Source of the DNA: Nepenthes gracilis
Lineage: Eukaryota > Streptophyta > Magnoliopsida > Caryophyllales > Nepenthaceae
Assembly: GCA_033239525.1 (NCBI GenBank)
Contig: BSYO01000031.1
Coordinates: forward strand, 62,001 to 126,000
Length of the DNA stretch: 64,000 bases
Reading direction: 5' to 3'
The stretch's first letter is position 1; the number at the start of each line of letters is the position of its first letter. The notes under the pieces were generated by a model. The model saw only the letters and a list, made by a program, of their open reading frames with translations. It was not told the origin of the DNA and did not search any database. Shown piece by piece: positions 43,343-55,749 of this stretch. Position numbers and translations under genes: made by a program.

Positions 43343-46076
43343 TCTCTCAAAATCCATGGATTTACCTCACAATGTAAAAGACCTAGCTATTCTCCTACCA
43401 TTTCTCAAGGTAATCATTTTGATTTTGAAGATTTAGTGTGTCTGTTGCATATTTCTTAAATATTTACATATTTCCATTATTTTTCAAATTATTTTGCATA
43501 TTACTTTACAAATAATGTTAGAATCACGATTAGGAGTATTTTATTCATCTTCATCCATGCCAATTCATCCCGATATGAGTTTTTCTAACTTGATTTGTGT
43601 TTCAGTAGCTTCGACGTTTGAACATCGTTCGAATGGTGTTAAAACACCATAACTGTCTGCTTGTTTCTTTAGTAGACAGTATAGGGTAATGTTCTACTTT
43701 GGTCTATTTGACCCGTATTTGACGTGTTTTATGATATTTTGTCGTAGATGACTTCAAAATCAGTTGAAAAGAAGGGTGTTACCAAATGCCGAAGAGGTGA
43801 CTCGAGGTACTGATTCTCAATTCTGGTCTCCTGATGCCGTTGAGCGTTGTTCTTCCAGTTTTAGTATTAGAAACTTATTATTGGAGCGTGAGGTGTTGCT
43901 TCCATCACTCCCTTCCCATATCTCATACATATTTATATCTCAATAGTTGTTATCTCGTCATCGATTTGTCATCCCCGTCTGTCTTCCCTAGTCTAAAAAT
44001 TCTATTCTAATATTAACCATGTCTATCCTGAAAGATCTGAGTTTTTGCTATATATATTCGCAGTCAAACCATTCGGATCAAGCCTGATGTGGTTTGAGAT
44101 GTTGTTGATCTTCTCTCTGTACAATCCCTGGATTATCCTTACGGTAAGGAGATGATGTCATATGCTGATGAAGTCTTTTCCTATCTATTGCGGTATCCAC
44201 ACTTACATGATGGTTGTGGGATTAGGACAAGCTTGTTATTGACTAATTTTTTAGTCCACAACCACATTCTGAGTACAAACATCTTTCCAATGTCTCACTT
44301 GTCGATTCTTCCTTGGTCTTGTGCTCTATAAACTGCTCATCGTATGTGAGCAGTCTATGGACACATTTGAATACCCTCAACTGACGACACAGTTGCCCTA
44401 TGGATACCTTATCTAGCGCCTTCGCTCCTTTCTTTCTATCAACCTACCTATTGTGCCTTCTGTCATTCTTGGACAGCCTATTGGAGTAGGGACATGTATT
44501 TATCGTTGATTCTACTTACCCAGTCACATCCCTGCTAATGAATCTATCCCTCCTACTAAGGCAACATTTAGAGGTCCTTCCATTTCTCAGTTTGTTGGGT
44601 CTACTGATTCCATTATTGACATTTTACGTCAGATGCAATTTCAGATGGAGCAGAAATATTTATCATTAACAGTGTTTCAGAATGCTGCGTAGCAACAAAT
44701 AGAGAAGATCTTCACCTCTCTAGTTGATCTCTAGACTGGGGTCAGGGATTTCCAAGCTCGGATGACCTGTCTAGTGTATAGGGCCTAGCAATAGGCCAGG
44801 CATATTTGGTAGGTGATGTCCAATGATGAGGTGGAGACTTCAGGTGATGAGGCTGACTCTTTGATAGCCCCCTAGCCAAGTTGTGCCTAAAACGGGGCAA
44901 TGTGTTTGTTTTGAGAGGGAAATGTGTAGTATTCTGATATATGTCCAGAGAGATTATACTTTATATTGTGTGAGGGGGAGAGCATTAACATTATTAATAT
45001 TTTTACTAATTATACTTATGCTGAGTATTATTCCACACATTGACTATATACTAGTTGTAGTGATGCATTATATTTTGCTGTTCTAGCACTGAAATGTTTT
45101 TGATCCATCATTGATATTTTTCTAATAGTGTCTATTTTGCAAGTAAACAAGTATATCAAATGCTACATGTCATTAGGATAATGTTATGTCTCCAGTATTT
45201 ATATATTTATTGTGCAACAAGCTCTAACATGGTGGTAATTAGAGTTTTTTTTTGTTATTTATGTCATATGAGGGGTTTTGTCACAAAATTACTAAATGGA
45301 AAATTATTTAGTTTACTAGCTTATTTTTTTGACGAAATTTGATCTTAATCAATCTATATTTGAGTTTATTTATTCATTAATTGGGATCTATTATAACTTA
45401 TGATATGCTAATCAAAATTGTATATGATCGGATGCTAAAAAACGTTCAAAATACATAAAGGTGTGCTAGTGTTCTATTCAACATTCAAACGCTGAGGTGG
45501 AAATTTATATGATCTTAGTAAATTAATAGAATGGGTCACACGTACGTTATTGGATTGTGCATATGCACCAATAACAAAATGAGTCACGCACGTGCACCCT
45601 TGGACCGCCCATGTGCACAAATTAACAAAATAGGTAACACATGTGCTTGTTGACTTTTAAACTAGCATTCAAACTAGTGTTTGAATGCTAGAGTGCAAAA
45701 TTGTAGTTTTGTATTTTTTTGTCTTACTACTTCACATGAAAAGAGAAGAAAATAAGAGTTAGAGAAGTGAAAAGAAAAAGAGAAAACTTTTTATGTGAAT
45801 TGTGATTCAAAATACAATATTTTATTTTCTCTGTACAACTCAACTAATATCAAACAATTGTTTTAAACCTATAAGCCTTTAGAGTTTTATTGGTGGCTTG
45901 GATCATAAAGTTCCAAAAGTGTTGATTGCTCCCGAGGCAATAAGGTAAAATTTAAGAAAAGATCGAAAGGAGTCCAATTTCGTAATTAGGAAACAAATAC
46001 GAGGAGTTCCTCGGTAAGGTCATGTATTAGAAGTAAGTCGACTGAGGGTTAGCATGTCTATATTATCTCGTTCATA
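43343..46076. other. Intergenic DNA with a possible exon and an old transposon ORF
   Basis: The first 70 bases continue the CT-rich leader found left of G2 and reach an ATG at 43357, opening 18 codons before a GTAATC that could be a splice donor. A T-rich stretch ending in TGTTTCAG lies near 43593-43606. A decayed ORF follows (listed separately). From about 44885 to 46076 I see only AT-rich DNA. Confidence 0.45.
43748..44880 (+). pseudogene. Decayed plant-transposon ORF
   Basis: Several frames join into a protein-like series. EVTRGTDSQFWSPDAVERCSS is at about 43790-43850 and SILKDLSF near 44022-44045. RIKPDVV..VVDLLSVQSLDYPYG is at about 44075-44145, and LLTNFLVHNHILSTN and LSILPWSCAL at about 44235-44330. 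VGSTDSIIDILRQMQFQMEQ is at about 44595-44655. The pattern, with a helical tail rich in Gln, resembles ORFs annotated as plant transposon proteins in many repeat-rich genomes; I cannot name the family with certainty. Stops and frame changes occur throughout, so it is not functional. It follows the candidate exon at 43357, and whether the two belong together is unknown. Confidence 0.45.
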
Positions 46077-46081
46077 AGTTT
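46077..46081. repeat. T target site duplication AGTTT, left
   Basis: AGTTT precedes TGTTGGG at 46082 and recurs at 58663-58667. Confidence 0.88.
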
Positions 46082-47065
46082 TGTTGGGTCCCATGTCCTG
46101 GCTCATGAGACGTGCCGGGCCTGAAGCAGGTCGACCCATAAAGGATCCCAGCACGTGAAGCGTCGGTTTACACCAAGAGTTCGAGGCGAATCCACGATGG
46201 AGAAGGCAACGAAACTGCAGTAGCATTAAATAACGCGAAAACGGCGAAAAAAAAGGCGGAAAGGCTAGCTAATAGAGGCGCGGCGCAGTTAGCCAACGGG
46301 CACCCACGCTGCCGTCTGCGGCGGCCAACCAATCCCCGCGACAGGGAAAATCGGGCGTGGTGTGCAACGCTTGTTCAGCGGCGCTGCAGCAGCACGAGAC
46401 AGCCGGCGTAACCGGCGGTCCCACGGCAATTGACTGCACGATAGCCTAAGCAACGGGCGTTTTGGCCCCAAAGGTCCAACAGGGGAGAGGCGTATAAGAG
46501 CCCTCACACCCCACAGAGAAAGGGACCTTCTCTCGACATCTCCTCGAGCATCTTTGATCCTCTACTTCCCTTTGAATCAAGAATTCAAACGGCTGATCAT
46601 ACTCATCTGCTTCCCTCTTCTCTAATTAAGAACACGAGAGTGACGAGTCGAGACGGAGCACCGTCTCATCTGCAGTAGCAAACTCGCTCACCTTCCCAGC
46701 ATCCCCTGAGATCACGGGAAAGTCAGCCACCCATCGCGGTGTATCAAGGAAGTCAGGCCTTCCACCACCTGCTCATTGCATTCTCCACATCACCGCATAA
46801 GCATCTCTTACGCCTACACAGCATTCCTCCGCCCACCCCTTTAGCGTGCGCCGTTTCCGTTTATCGCGGAAATTTGCTGACTTGAGCGTCGGAGCGGCCT
46901 CGGTGGGAGAAATCTTCTTAGGACCCTTGACCTCTTGTTTGTTGTTTGTGTTGTGCGAGTCCGGAGTTCACGGGACGGAGCCCGGACCCTTCTTGAAGCT
47001 GACCACACGCTTAGGAATCGGAAGGCTCTCTAATCCGTCACGACAAAGTAGGCCGGGCCGCGACA
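46082..47065 (+). repeat. T 5' LTR
   Basis: A TATA box (TATAAG) sits at 46493-46498, followed by a CT-rich leader with TTCTCTCGACATCTCCTCGAG. The LTR contains CTGACTTGAGCGTCGGAG near 46874, a known hallmark of Tat U5 regions. It ends CGCGACA. Confidence 0.9.
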
Positions 47066-47083
47066 TTGGCGCCGTCTGTGGAA
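47066..47083 (+). promoter_or_regulatory. T primer-binding site
   Basis: TTGGCGCCGTCTGTGGAA directly follows the LTR. TGGCGCCGTCTGTGG is widespread in Tat-lineage elements. Confidence 0.88.
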
Positions 47084-47135
47084 TCGGCTGCAAAGCCAAG
47101 TGTCTACTTTTCCACCTTGTTCCTCAATCACAAGC

Positions 47136-48420
47136 GATGGTGAACACCCGAGCACAAGCTAGTGCTCTGCGGTAGAAGTCACCGCCCAAACGAAGTTCCC
47201 AGCGGGGGAACCAAGCAAACGATCAAATAGGAGCTCGCGTCCGCCGCCCGCTGCGGACATAAATAATCAAGGAGATCCTCCTCGCCGTATGAACACTTGG
47301 GCCCCATCGGCCCGGGACCTCTCCTCTCAGAAACCCGAGGCCTCCACCTCAAGAGAAAAGGCGTCGAGGCGCTCGCGGGAGGCGAGAGCACCGACTTCGA
47401 CCGCGCGGCAGCCCGGCCGCCCCAAGCGAAATGGCGAGAATGAGGCGGAAAGCCATCCCGCAAGCGATGATAGGGAGGATGGCCGGCGCAACCCCGTAAC
47501 TCGCGTGGCAATAGGAGGCCACCGCCGCGAGCTCCGGCGAACGCGCCTCCCGGGCGGAGAGTCGCCACCCCGACGAGCTCGAGACACACCTCCGGGAATA
47601 CGGAGCTCCGTGGCGTCCTCAATGTGCGGAGAGGCTCTACGGACCCCTCGATGGAGGAGAAAGTCAGGTGTTGTGGGACACCCTGCATAAGGAGAAACCC
47701 ACGCCCTCCTCCGCCGACCTCCGTAGATCGCCCTTCGCCATGGACTTGCGGACGCAGCCATTGCCGAAACAAGTTCAAAATGTCGATCTGGAGGGATACG
47801 ACGGAAGTAAGGACCCAATGGACCACCTCAACTGCTTCCGCACCCACCTCTCTCTACAAGGGGCAAGTGAGGCCCTGATGTGCCAGTGCTTTCCCGTCAC
47901 CCTTAGGGGTGACGCGTTGCTCTGGTTCCACGGCCTCCCCCCGAACTCCATACGCTCGTTTGGCGAGCTTGTTGATAGCTTTTTGAGCCAGTTCGCCTCC
48001 AGCAGAAGGGAGGAAAGACAACCCTGGCACCTGGTCCGCCTCCGCCAACGGCCAGATGAGAGCCTGAAGCGGTTTCTGGACCGTTTCATTACTGAGGCAC
48101 GGCGGATTCCTCACCTCTCCGACAGTGAAACTTCAACGCCTTCGTCGCCACCCGGCGGCGAGGGACTTCTTCAAACATGCGTAGCGCGGCGCCCTCGAGA
48201 CCTTCCGGAGGTGAGACCATCGCCCGGCGTACATCACGGCCGAAGAGGCCAACGCAGCGGCGCCCGAGCGAGTGGACCGGCCCTAAGCCCCTAGAACTTC
48301 CACGGAGGAGAAAGAGGGGCAGCGACACCGGCGCTTCTGAGCACCGAAAAGCGAGCGGCCCGGCGGGGTCTAAAAAGGATTACAAAGAGACCTCTCGACC
48401 CAATGAACAATAGCCGCGCG
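47136..48420 (+). pseudogene. T gag remnant
   Basis: The ATG at 47136 (MVNTRAQASAL) fits the common MVNTR start of Tat Gags but meets a stop after 13 codons. A long Arg-, Ser- and Pro-rich N-terminal region follows in another frame. The retrotransposon-Gag domain lies at about 47775-48115: LEGYDGSKDPMDHLNCFRTH, ALLWFHGLPPNSIRSF, SFLSQFASSRREERQ and RLRQRPDESLKRFLDRF. After this, frames shift repeatedly through the basic C terminus. Gag would assemble the particle around the RNA. The frame 47668-48294 is the longest intact piece. Confidence 0.85.
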
Positions 48421-48859
48421 CAAACATCACGATGCGAGATCCAGATGAAAAATTCTTCAAGTAGCCAAAACGCCCGGGACCCGGCGGTGGCTTGAGACAA
48501 AGTCTTTTGCCCACCACCTTCTTTATGCAGGGGCACTTTCGGCCGAGAACCGCGCACCACGGCACAGGAAATTGAAGATCTCGATCCGGTGAGGACACTT
48601 GAAGCAGTTCGTGAAGAGTCGGGGGGAGGAACTGCTACCTCACGACGGTGAGGCGGCGAGCCTCCGAGCCCGCACGACCGCCGGCGTAGTCCACATGATT
48701 TCTTCGCGACGCCGCGAGCGCCGAGCGCGGGACAGCCGGAGACAACTTCCCGGCAACAAGCGGGCGAAGATAGGGGGTTAGGAATGATGTCATTAGCTTT
48801 AGTAGCGACGATATGGCTCATGTAACCTCTCCCACACCGACCCCCTTGTTGTATCGGCC

Positions 48860-51800
48860 CTTGTTTCACTTGGTGGTGATGACTACCAACCGAAGCGGGT
48901 CTTCATTGATAATGGAAGTTCACAAAATTTGTTGTATCTCACCGCGTTCCTTAAACTTGGACTAAACGGAACCAAATGAAGGTTGCGGCGGACCATTTGT
49001 GCGGCTTGGACAACGAGCGGTTCCCGTGACAAGGGATAGTGCGGTGGAAGTCACGGTGGGAACGCACCCGCGCTCCATGACGCGAGTGGCGTTCCTTGTC
49101 GCCGACCTTCCATCCGTCTACAACGTCATATTAATGCAGACCTTTCTTGACTGCCGCCGAGGCGATAACGTCCATCCCGCACCTAATGGTGAAATTTCCT
49201 ACCCACAGGGTGTGGGAGAAGTTCTTGGAGACCAAGAAATGGGACGGACTGCCACTGTCCCAAATCAACCCAGGTGGCACCATGCAAACCGGCGAAGACC
49301 TTGATCTCCACGACGAGACGTCGCCGCTGCGAGCCCGATGGGGAGGAAGGCAGGCGATCCCGCTTAACCCTTCTAATCCGGGCAGTGCGTGGCGTGGGAG
49401 ATCCCTTGACTGCCCTGAGCGACAGAGTTGATTGCCTTCCTTAGGGCTAACTCCGGCGTGTTCCGCTGGGTCCCCAACGACATGCCGGGATATCGGCGGA
49501 AGTCATAGTCCCTGGTGGGCCTTGACGCGGCGAAAACCCGTCCGGCAGTGGAGGAACCACTCCGTCGAGAAGTTGGTCGCCATCGGGAAGAAGTGAAGAG
49601 GCTCTGGATGCCGAATTCATCGAGAAGAAGTCATACCAGTGAGTGGTCAGCGTCGTCTTTGGTGAAAAAGAGCAGCGGAAGTGGCGGATGTGCGTCGACT
49701 TCGGGCGTGAATAAGGCTGCCCAAAGATAGCTTTCCACTTCCCAGATCGACCCACTCGTGGATTCCACATCCGACACGAAACGAGTTTCATGGACGCATA
49801 CTCGGGTACAACCAGGTCGGGATGGACCTAAGAGGCGAGGAGCACACCTCGTTCATTGTGAGATCAAGGGACATATTGTTATAAAATGATGCCCTTTGGT
49901 CTCGGGAATGCGGCGAACGTACCGGCGCCTTGTGAACAAAATGTTCGAAGCTCAAATCGGATGGGCGTGGAGGTGTGCGTCGGCGACATGCTTGCTTGTG
50001 GCAGTCGCGAGCCACCACGTCTAACGGCTTAGATGAGACCTTTCGAGATCCCTCGGCTGACGCAGGATGAAGCTTCAATCTCATCCAAATGCGGCGTTCG
50101 GGGTGACCACTGGAAAGTTCTTAGGCTTCATCGTGTCCCAACGCGGTATAGAAGCCAATCAGAAAAGATCACGCCATGCTAGAGCTTGAACCCACCGCAG
50201 ACGATAAAAGAAGTTCGAAGGCGACGGGCGGATAGCCGCCCTCTCGCGGTTCCTAGCCAAGTCGAGAAATATTTGCCCTTCTTGGCGCTAAGGGCACCAA
50301 ATCACACGGGTTCAAGTGGAATGAAGAATGTGGCGAAGCCTTCAAGCGAAGACTTACCACCTCCCCAAGCACGCCGCTCTTAAGCTCGCCGCGTGAAGGG
50401 GAAGACCTCTATCTCTACCTAGCCACATCGGCGTCGGCCCTCGCCTCCGTACTAGTTGCGGAGCACGGCAGTGGAGACAGCGGTAGGTGTATTATGTAAA
50501 GTCGGTGTGCGCCCGGCGTAGAGGCCCGCTATCCGGGCGGCGAAAAGATGGCGCTCGCTTATACATGCGGCGCGGAAAGCTGCGACCCTACTTCCGGTCT
50601 CACCGGATCGTAAATCTTGTGGACGATCGTGAAGTCAATCTTGCAGGCCGGAGAGGCGTCGGGCCGGTGGTTAAGGGCCGTCGAGCTAGGAGAATTCGAT
50701 TTAGAATTTCGGCCCGACGATCGTGAAAGGACCGAGCTCTGGCGGACTTTATCGTCGGCGGCAAGCGCCCGCCAAAGACGGGAAGGACTGATCCGGGAGA
50801 GGTACGGAGGGCGGCGATTCGCTGCGTGGACGAACGTGGACGGATCGTCTACCTGCAGAGGCGGCGCTGAGCCGGTATCATATTAAGGACGCGAGGGCGT
50901 GGAGATTGTATACTCCGTCACTCTGGCCTTCCCGGCCACGAACAATGTTGCGGAGTATGAGGCCCTCCTCATGGGCCTACGGCTGGCGAGGGAGTGTTCC
51001 GCGCGGTCGTTGGTCGTGCGTAGTGACTCGAACTCGTGGTCAATCGGGTGAAGGGGAACTTGAAGCCTCGAACCCACTGACTTGTGAGGTATCTGGCGAA
51101 AGAGCAAGGGCCCCGATCCCCTCGAGTTCGGGTCGGTTTGAGATCGAACATATCGAGATCGGATAACGAATGCGGACCGGCCGGCCCGGGACGCGGCCTC
51201 CAAAGCGAGCAAAAGCGATGGGAGCCCGGGGAAGTTGACGCATACCCGATTATCGGCGCGAAGACAAAGAAGTCCTTCATGTCGACACGAGGGACAAGGC
51301 TGGATGACGCCATACGTAAAGTTCCTCGAGGAAACCCTACCAGAAGACATCGGCGAAGCTGCGAATCGAAGACGGTAGGATGGTACACGGTCCTAAATGG
51401 GAGACTATACGGGGCGAGATACTCCACCCCTCTCCCGAAGTGCCTCGCGGAGGAGGAGGCCGACTATGCGTTGGAAGTACACTTGGGGCTGTGCGGATCA
51501 CACATTGGCGGAAAAGAACTTAGCGTTCAACGTCATGCGCGAGGTTTTATTGGCCCACCATGAAACGAGACGCTATGGAATTCGTCAAGTGTGAAAGTTG
51601 CCAGTCCATGGCAATATGACGCATCACCGCGACACCAAATCTGCACTATCTCCAATCCCCATGGTCGTTCGCACAATGGGGCTCGACATACTTGGACCCC
51701 TACCAATGGTCACGGACAAAGGAAATTCTTGATCGTTGGCATTGACTACTTTTGAAGTGGGTGGAAACCGTCCCTCTCGCAAAGATCCGCAGAACAAAAA

Positions 51801-52510
51801 CGCAGACGGAGTTCCTCCGTCAGGGCATTGTTTGTTAGCTTTGGGATTCCGAGAGGTTGTAGTAACCGATAACGGAACCCGTTCACGTCGCAGCTTCACA
51901 ATCTTCACGCGCGACCTTCGCATTAGGCGGTGCACACGTCCGTGGCGCCCCCTCAAGCAAACGGGCAGGTCGAAGTCACCAACCGCACACCGGCCGCACG
52001 GGTTGAAAACCATATTAGAAGATGCGGGGGCTCCTGACCGAGGAGCTACCGTCGATGCTATAGTCGTGTCCCAACAACCTGTGAGAGAGCGATAAAGGGA
52101 GACGCCCTTGACCTTTGCTTTAGAGTGAGGCTGTGGTACAGTGGAAATGGGATGCCAAGCTGCGGATCGAATGCCGACCCGACCACCCAATGAACGAAGG
52201 CTTCGGGAAAGTCTGGACTTGCTCTCGAAGTTCGAGATGCCGCGACGGCTCCCGAACATGACCTACCAACAGCAAGTCGCACGCGGTACTACAACAAGCG
52301 AGTAAAACACGTCCGTCGTGGAAGTTGGAGATCTGGTCCTCGGAGCGTAGAGTCGGGCGGAAAGATCGCGAATAGGAACAAACTCTCCCCGGGTGGGATG
52401 GGCGTTCCTCGTCTCGCAATCCTCGGAGCGGAGCGTCAAGCTCACGCGCCCGAGCGGCAAACTGGTCCCGCGGACTTGGAACGCCGCCAACTTAAGAAAA
52501 TACTATCGAT
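48860..52510 (+). pseudogene. T pol remnant (PR-RT-RH-IN)
   Basis: Protease VFIDNGSSQNLLY is at about 48898-48936. Reverse transcriptase has YNQVGMDLRGEEHTSF near 49805-49855 and MPFGLGN-like sequence near 49885. The YVDD box reads EVCVGDML at about 49969-49995, so the first catalytic Asp of the pair appears as Gly. RNase H contains KLRPYFRSHRIVNLVDD-type sequence near 50575-50630 and WAVELGEFDLEFRP-like sequence near 50670-50715. The integrase zinc domain, LNGRLYGARYSTPLPKCLAE, is at about 51393-51455. The core at about 51655-52100 has FAQWG and VTDNGTRS, with ARYYNKRVKHVRRG-like C-terminal sequence near 52270-52325. Small indels break every domain, so no active enzyme can be made from this copy as read. 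Confidence 0.82.
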
Positions 52511-53500
52511 AATGCAACCCCGACTCGAGGTAAGTCGCACACGCATGCATCATAACGAGTGCTTGACATGAGTCTTATCTTGATTAGCATAATTACTATC
52601 TCTATCATCTGCATATTCATTCGTGTGAGTTAGTGACATGCATCGCATTCTTAAATCAAACGACCTAGACTGCCCCTAAGTCGGGGGACAAGCGTCCGTC
52701 AGTAAACCCGATCCTTGGCTCGGTGCTTGGGCGGTCCCAAAGCCGGACCGATAGGGACTCCGTCCTCACGCCAGTGGCCTGGGCGGCTTTACTCACCATG
52801 GCTCAGTGCGAAAAGGCCCAGGCGGCCACCCGGGTAGACTAAGCCCCGTGCTAAACACGAGGCATCAGCCGTAGTAAGGGCGGGACAAAGGATCAGCGAT
52901 CCATTCCAAAGGCTTGCGCCCAATGACCGTGCGGTCAAAACATTAGGCCCTGGGGCTCCCCTGAGTCCCCACTCTGCGGCCAACAAAACCTTAGGGGGCA
53001 AAGAATCGCAGGCGTGCGGCGACCTTCTCCAACAGAAGAGAGCACCCTCAGTCTACAATGGTCATGGGCTAGGACCTCAACTTGGTGATTATAACGCTTT
53101 GAGCAGGAGCGACGCACCTCCCGCACTCATACGCGAGTCCTAGACCCAAACGGTTCCGCAGCGAGCCCTGCGGCCCGACCCTCGTTGAGGCTCCGGGGGC
53201 AAGCGGCGACGAGGATCGAGCTCCCAAGCGTGTGGCTGTGATGACATCCTCTTACGAAGGGCCGGCACTACGCAAGAAGGCGCCTGGATAGGGCCTTAAC
53301 AACAGCGGCTCCAAAGAGCCCAACGTTCAAACTTGAAGCATGATCCAACAGACGAAAACAAAAGCAAAAAGCAAGCAACACTCTACGATGGAAAAAGCAT
53401 GGATGCGAAGTATAAAACGATGCTTCTCATTCATGCGGAAAAACGAACATGTTACAAAGGCAAAGACAAAGACCAATCTCAAAAAACCGGCGCAAGCAAG
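52511..53500 (+). other. T spacer between pol and the antisense gene
   Basis: The sequence is GC-rich with no recognisable coding sequence on either strand. Words such as GGGCGGTCCCAAAGCCGG near 52726 and GACCGTGCGGTCA near 52925 resemble the tandem unit of X at 36113-36460. An ORF-like stretch at 53333-53749 is probably chance. Confidence 0.5.
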
Positions 53501-55375
53501 ACTAATCTGGCAAACTCGACGGGCCAGCCCCCTCGTGAAAATCCTTCAACCGAGATGCCGCGTCCACTCCGGTGTTTCCCGGGTGGAAAATTCCCTCAGG
53601 AACGTGGGGAGCGACCAAAGAAGCAATCCTGCGACATAGGCGGATGCCGTCCCAATACCGGGCCTCCAACGCCAGCTGTATTTCCGCAGAAGAATGACGG
53701 CCCACCATTTCCCTGGCGAACCTGGCGACTCTTTCCTCCGCGGCGGTGAGAAGACCCTCCAGCTGCTCAACTCTCTCTGCAGGCTGCCCGTTCTCCTCTG
53801 TAAGAGATGCGATCTGGGCACGGCGGCTGTAGACAGTCATTGTGTCATTTGAGATGGTCGGCTGCGAGTCCCAAGTGGAAAAGGGAAGCTTGCGTGTCGA
53901 AGGGGACCACACCCCCAGGAACCTGCATAGAAGGCAAGATCGGAGACATTCCCAAAATAAGCAACAAAGGAGAGGGCTAGAAAGAAGCAAGCAGTACGGA
54001 GAAGAGGCGCGGGGGAGCATGCGAGATCACTCGGGAGAGCCTCTCCCCGGGTCTCCGCTCTTCGCTGTCAAGGCGGGCTAGGCGGAAGCGCGGAGACCGT
54101 AGGAGCGCTCGAGGCTCTGCCTCGAGGATGTCCGGCTGCCCCTTCGCCGGCTCAGAAGCCCGGATCGGCGGCGAACGCCGCGCCTTCCTCGAGATGGGAT
54201 CGAACTTCCTAGAGGCCTAAATTCGCAGATGGGCTCCCAAAGATCACGGCTGGCTCTCCGGGCTCCCACGACCCCGTCGCTAGCACGAGCGGCGCCGAAT
54301 GGCTCCTCGGGTCCTCTATTATGGCGACATCGTCCAGTCGCCTCAACAGCACCACTAGCGGGTGGATTCCCGGTGGTAGGGCTCGACCTCGCGAGACTTC
54401 GCGAGTGGCTAGTCCCGCGATCGAAGTCGACAAGGGTTCGGCGGTTTCCCTCTGTGGCGACCCGCGCCAAGTAGGTCTCTTGGAGCGGACTTCCCTTGAT
54501 GGAAGGACCGGCGACTCGTCTCGGAACCTCCTCAAAGGGGTCCCTTCGGCTTCCCTTAGCCGTTTAAGGGCAGCCGCATCCTCATCGTCGCTCGGCAGCG
54601 GCGCCCGACGAACTGACTTCCCTCCTCATTCCCCCAGGCGGTAGGGAGGTGGTGTCTCTCGAGGAAGCTCCTTGCAGGGGCCAGCTATCGCCTTGACCGG
54701 CGGGAGGTCCCCATCTCGCGATCTCAAACGTGACAGATGTGAGGAAATAGCCCTGGATTGAGAACCTCTTTTCTTCCGACTTAATGGCGGATATCAGCTT
54801 CGAGGATCCTGCAACGTCCTCGTCGGTGGGCTTGTCCCGGAAGTATTCTGAGATTGGGCCCCACGCCCTTGGAAGCTCACAATCAGGGGGCTCCTGCAGG
54901 AACAAGAAGCGCTCCTTCTAGCCCTTCACGGAGTCAGGATTGGTGCCGCGAAGGTTGAACCCCGGCTTGGGGGAAAGCGATACCCAGTCCTCCGACTCCG
55001 TGAACCGAAAAATTATCTTTTTGCCTTCGCATCGAAGGTGCATTCGCATGAGCAAAACGCACAAGGATACCGAGATAAGCGCAAGGCATTGGGATGTAGC
55101 CTTGCCGCCGGACTCAGTAGCGTCGACCACCGCGACACAACGGCGGTTGCAAAAAGCGAAGCCCCCCTCGAGATGGTGCTCGTACACCGTGATAAAGCCA
55201 GCCCCGGGGCGTTAGCTCTGTCGGCGCGCCGGAACGCGGTAACTCCGGTCACCGGGAATCGCGTAGTCTACCATCGGGAAGCGATGTGCCAGTCATCAGC
55301 AGCACTGGTATTGAGAACACCATGGCGCACGGCTCGGGAGGCACGGGAAGAAGAACTCTCTACCTTGGCTGCCAT
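53500..55375 (-). pseudogene. T antisense gene 1: Transposase_28-like domain plus coiled-coil-like end
   Basis: Read on the minus strand, the ATG at 55375 opens MAAKVESSSSRASRAVRHGV. Frame changes follow: GFITVYEHHLEGG-type sequence near 55160-55195 and LHPNALR near 55085-55110 form the same domain core as in X. WVSLSPKPGFNLRGT, FLFLQEPPDCELPRAWGP and SEYFRDKPTDEDV continue to about 54800, as in the plant Transposase_28 family. A less conserved linker leads to a candidate splice acceptor (CTTCTATGCAG) near 53930. A coiled-coil-like segment with ASLTEENGQPAERVEQLEGL follows at about 53740-53805. The product is unknown in function. The gene is opposite in direction to gag-pol, as in X. Confidence 0.65.
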
Positions 55376-55444
55376 TTGTCTCTCGAAAATCACAAGTGTA
55401 AATGGGGGAGAAATCGGCGGAAGAGAGAAGCGATCGTCACTCGG

Positions 55445-55452
55445 TTTAAATA
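55445..55452 (-). promoter_or_regulatory. Candidate TATA box of T antisense gene 1
   Basis: On the minus strand TTATTTAAACCGAG lies 70 bases before the ATG at 55375. It matches the TTATTTAAACCC of X. Confidence 0.6.
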
Positions 55453-55749
55453 AGCAACGCCAAGCCAAAAAGGCGGGAAACCAAAACGCCACCGCCATCG
55501 AGGGTGGGACACGTGGTGGCATCAAGGCGCACCCACGGGATCTCAATCGGTGCAATGATGGCTAGGCGCCGAGGCTAGCAGGCGCGACCCCCTTTGCTGG
55601 CTAGGGTCCACGGCCAGCGCGCCGCCCGCATTAAATGGGGGCTCACGATAGTAGAACCCCCGAAGGCAGCGCAAGATAATAAAAAAAAGAGGGGGAAGAA
55701 AAACTCCTTCGGCGGACAAAGTGGAACGAAGAACCAACAATTCTCATTA

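Noticed and set aside
47179..47847. 222-codon minus-strand frame over T gag
   Set aside because: It is antisense to the Gag coding sequence in GC-rich DNA, lacks the Transposase_28-like motifs and has no TATTTAAA box; most likely a shadow.
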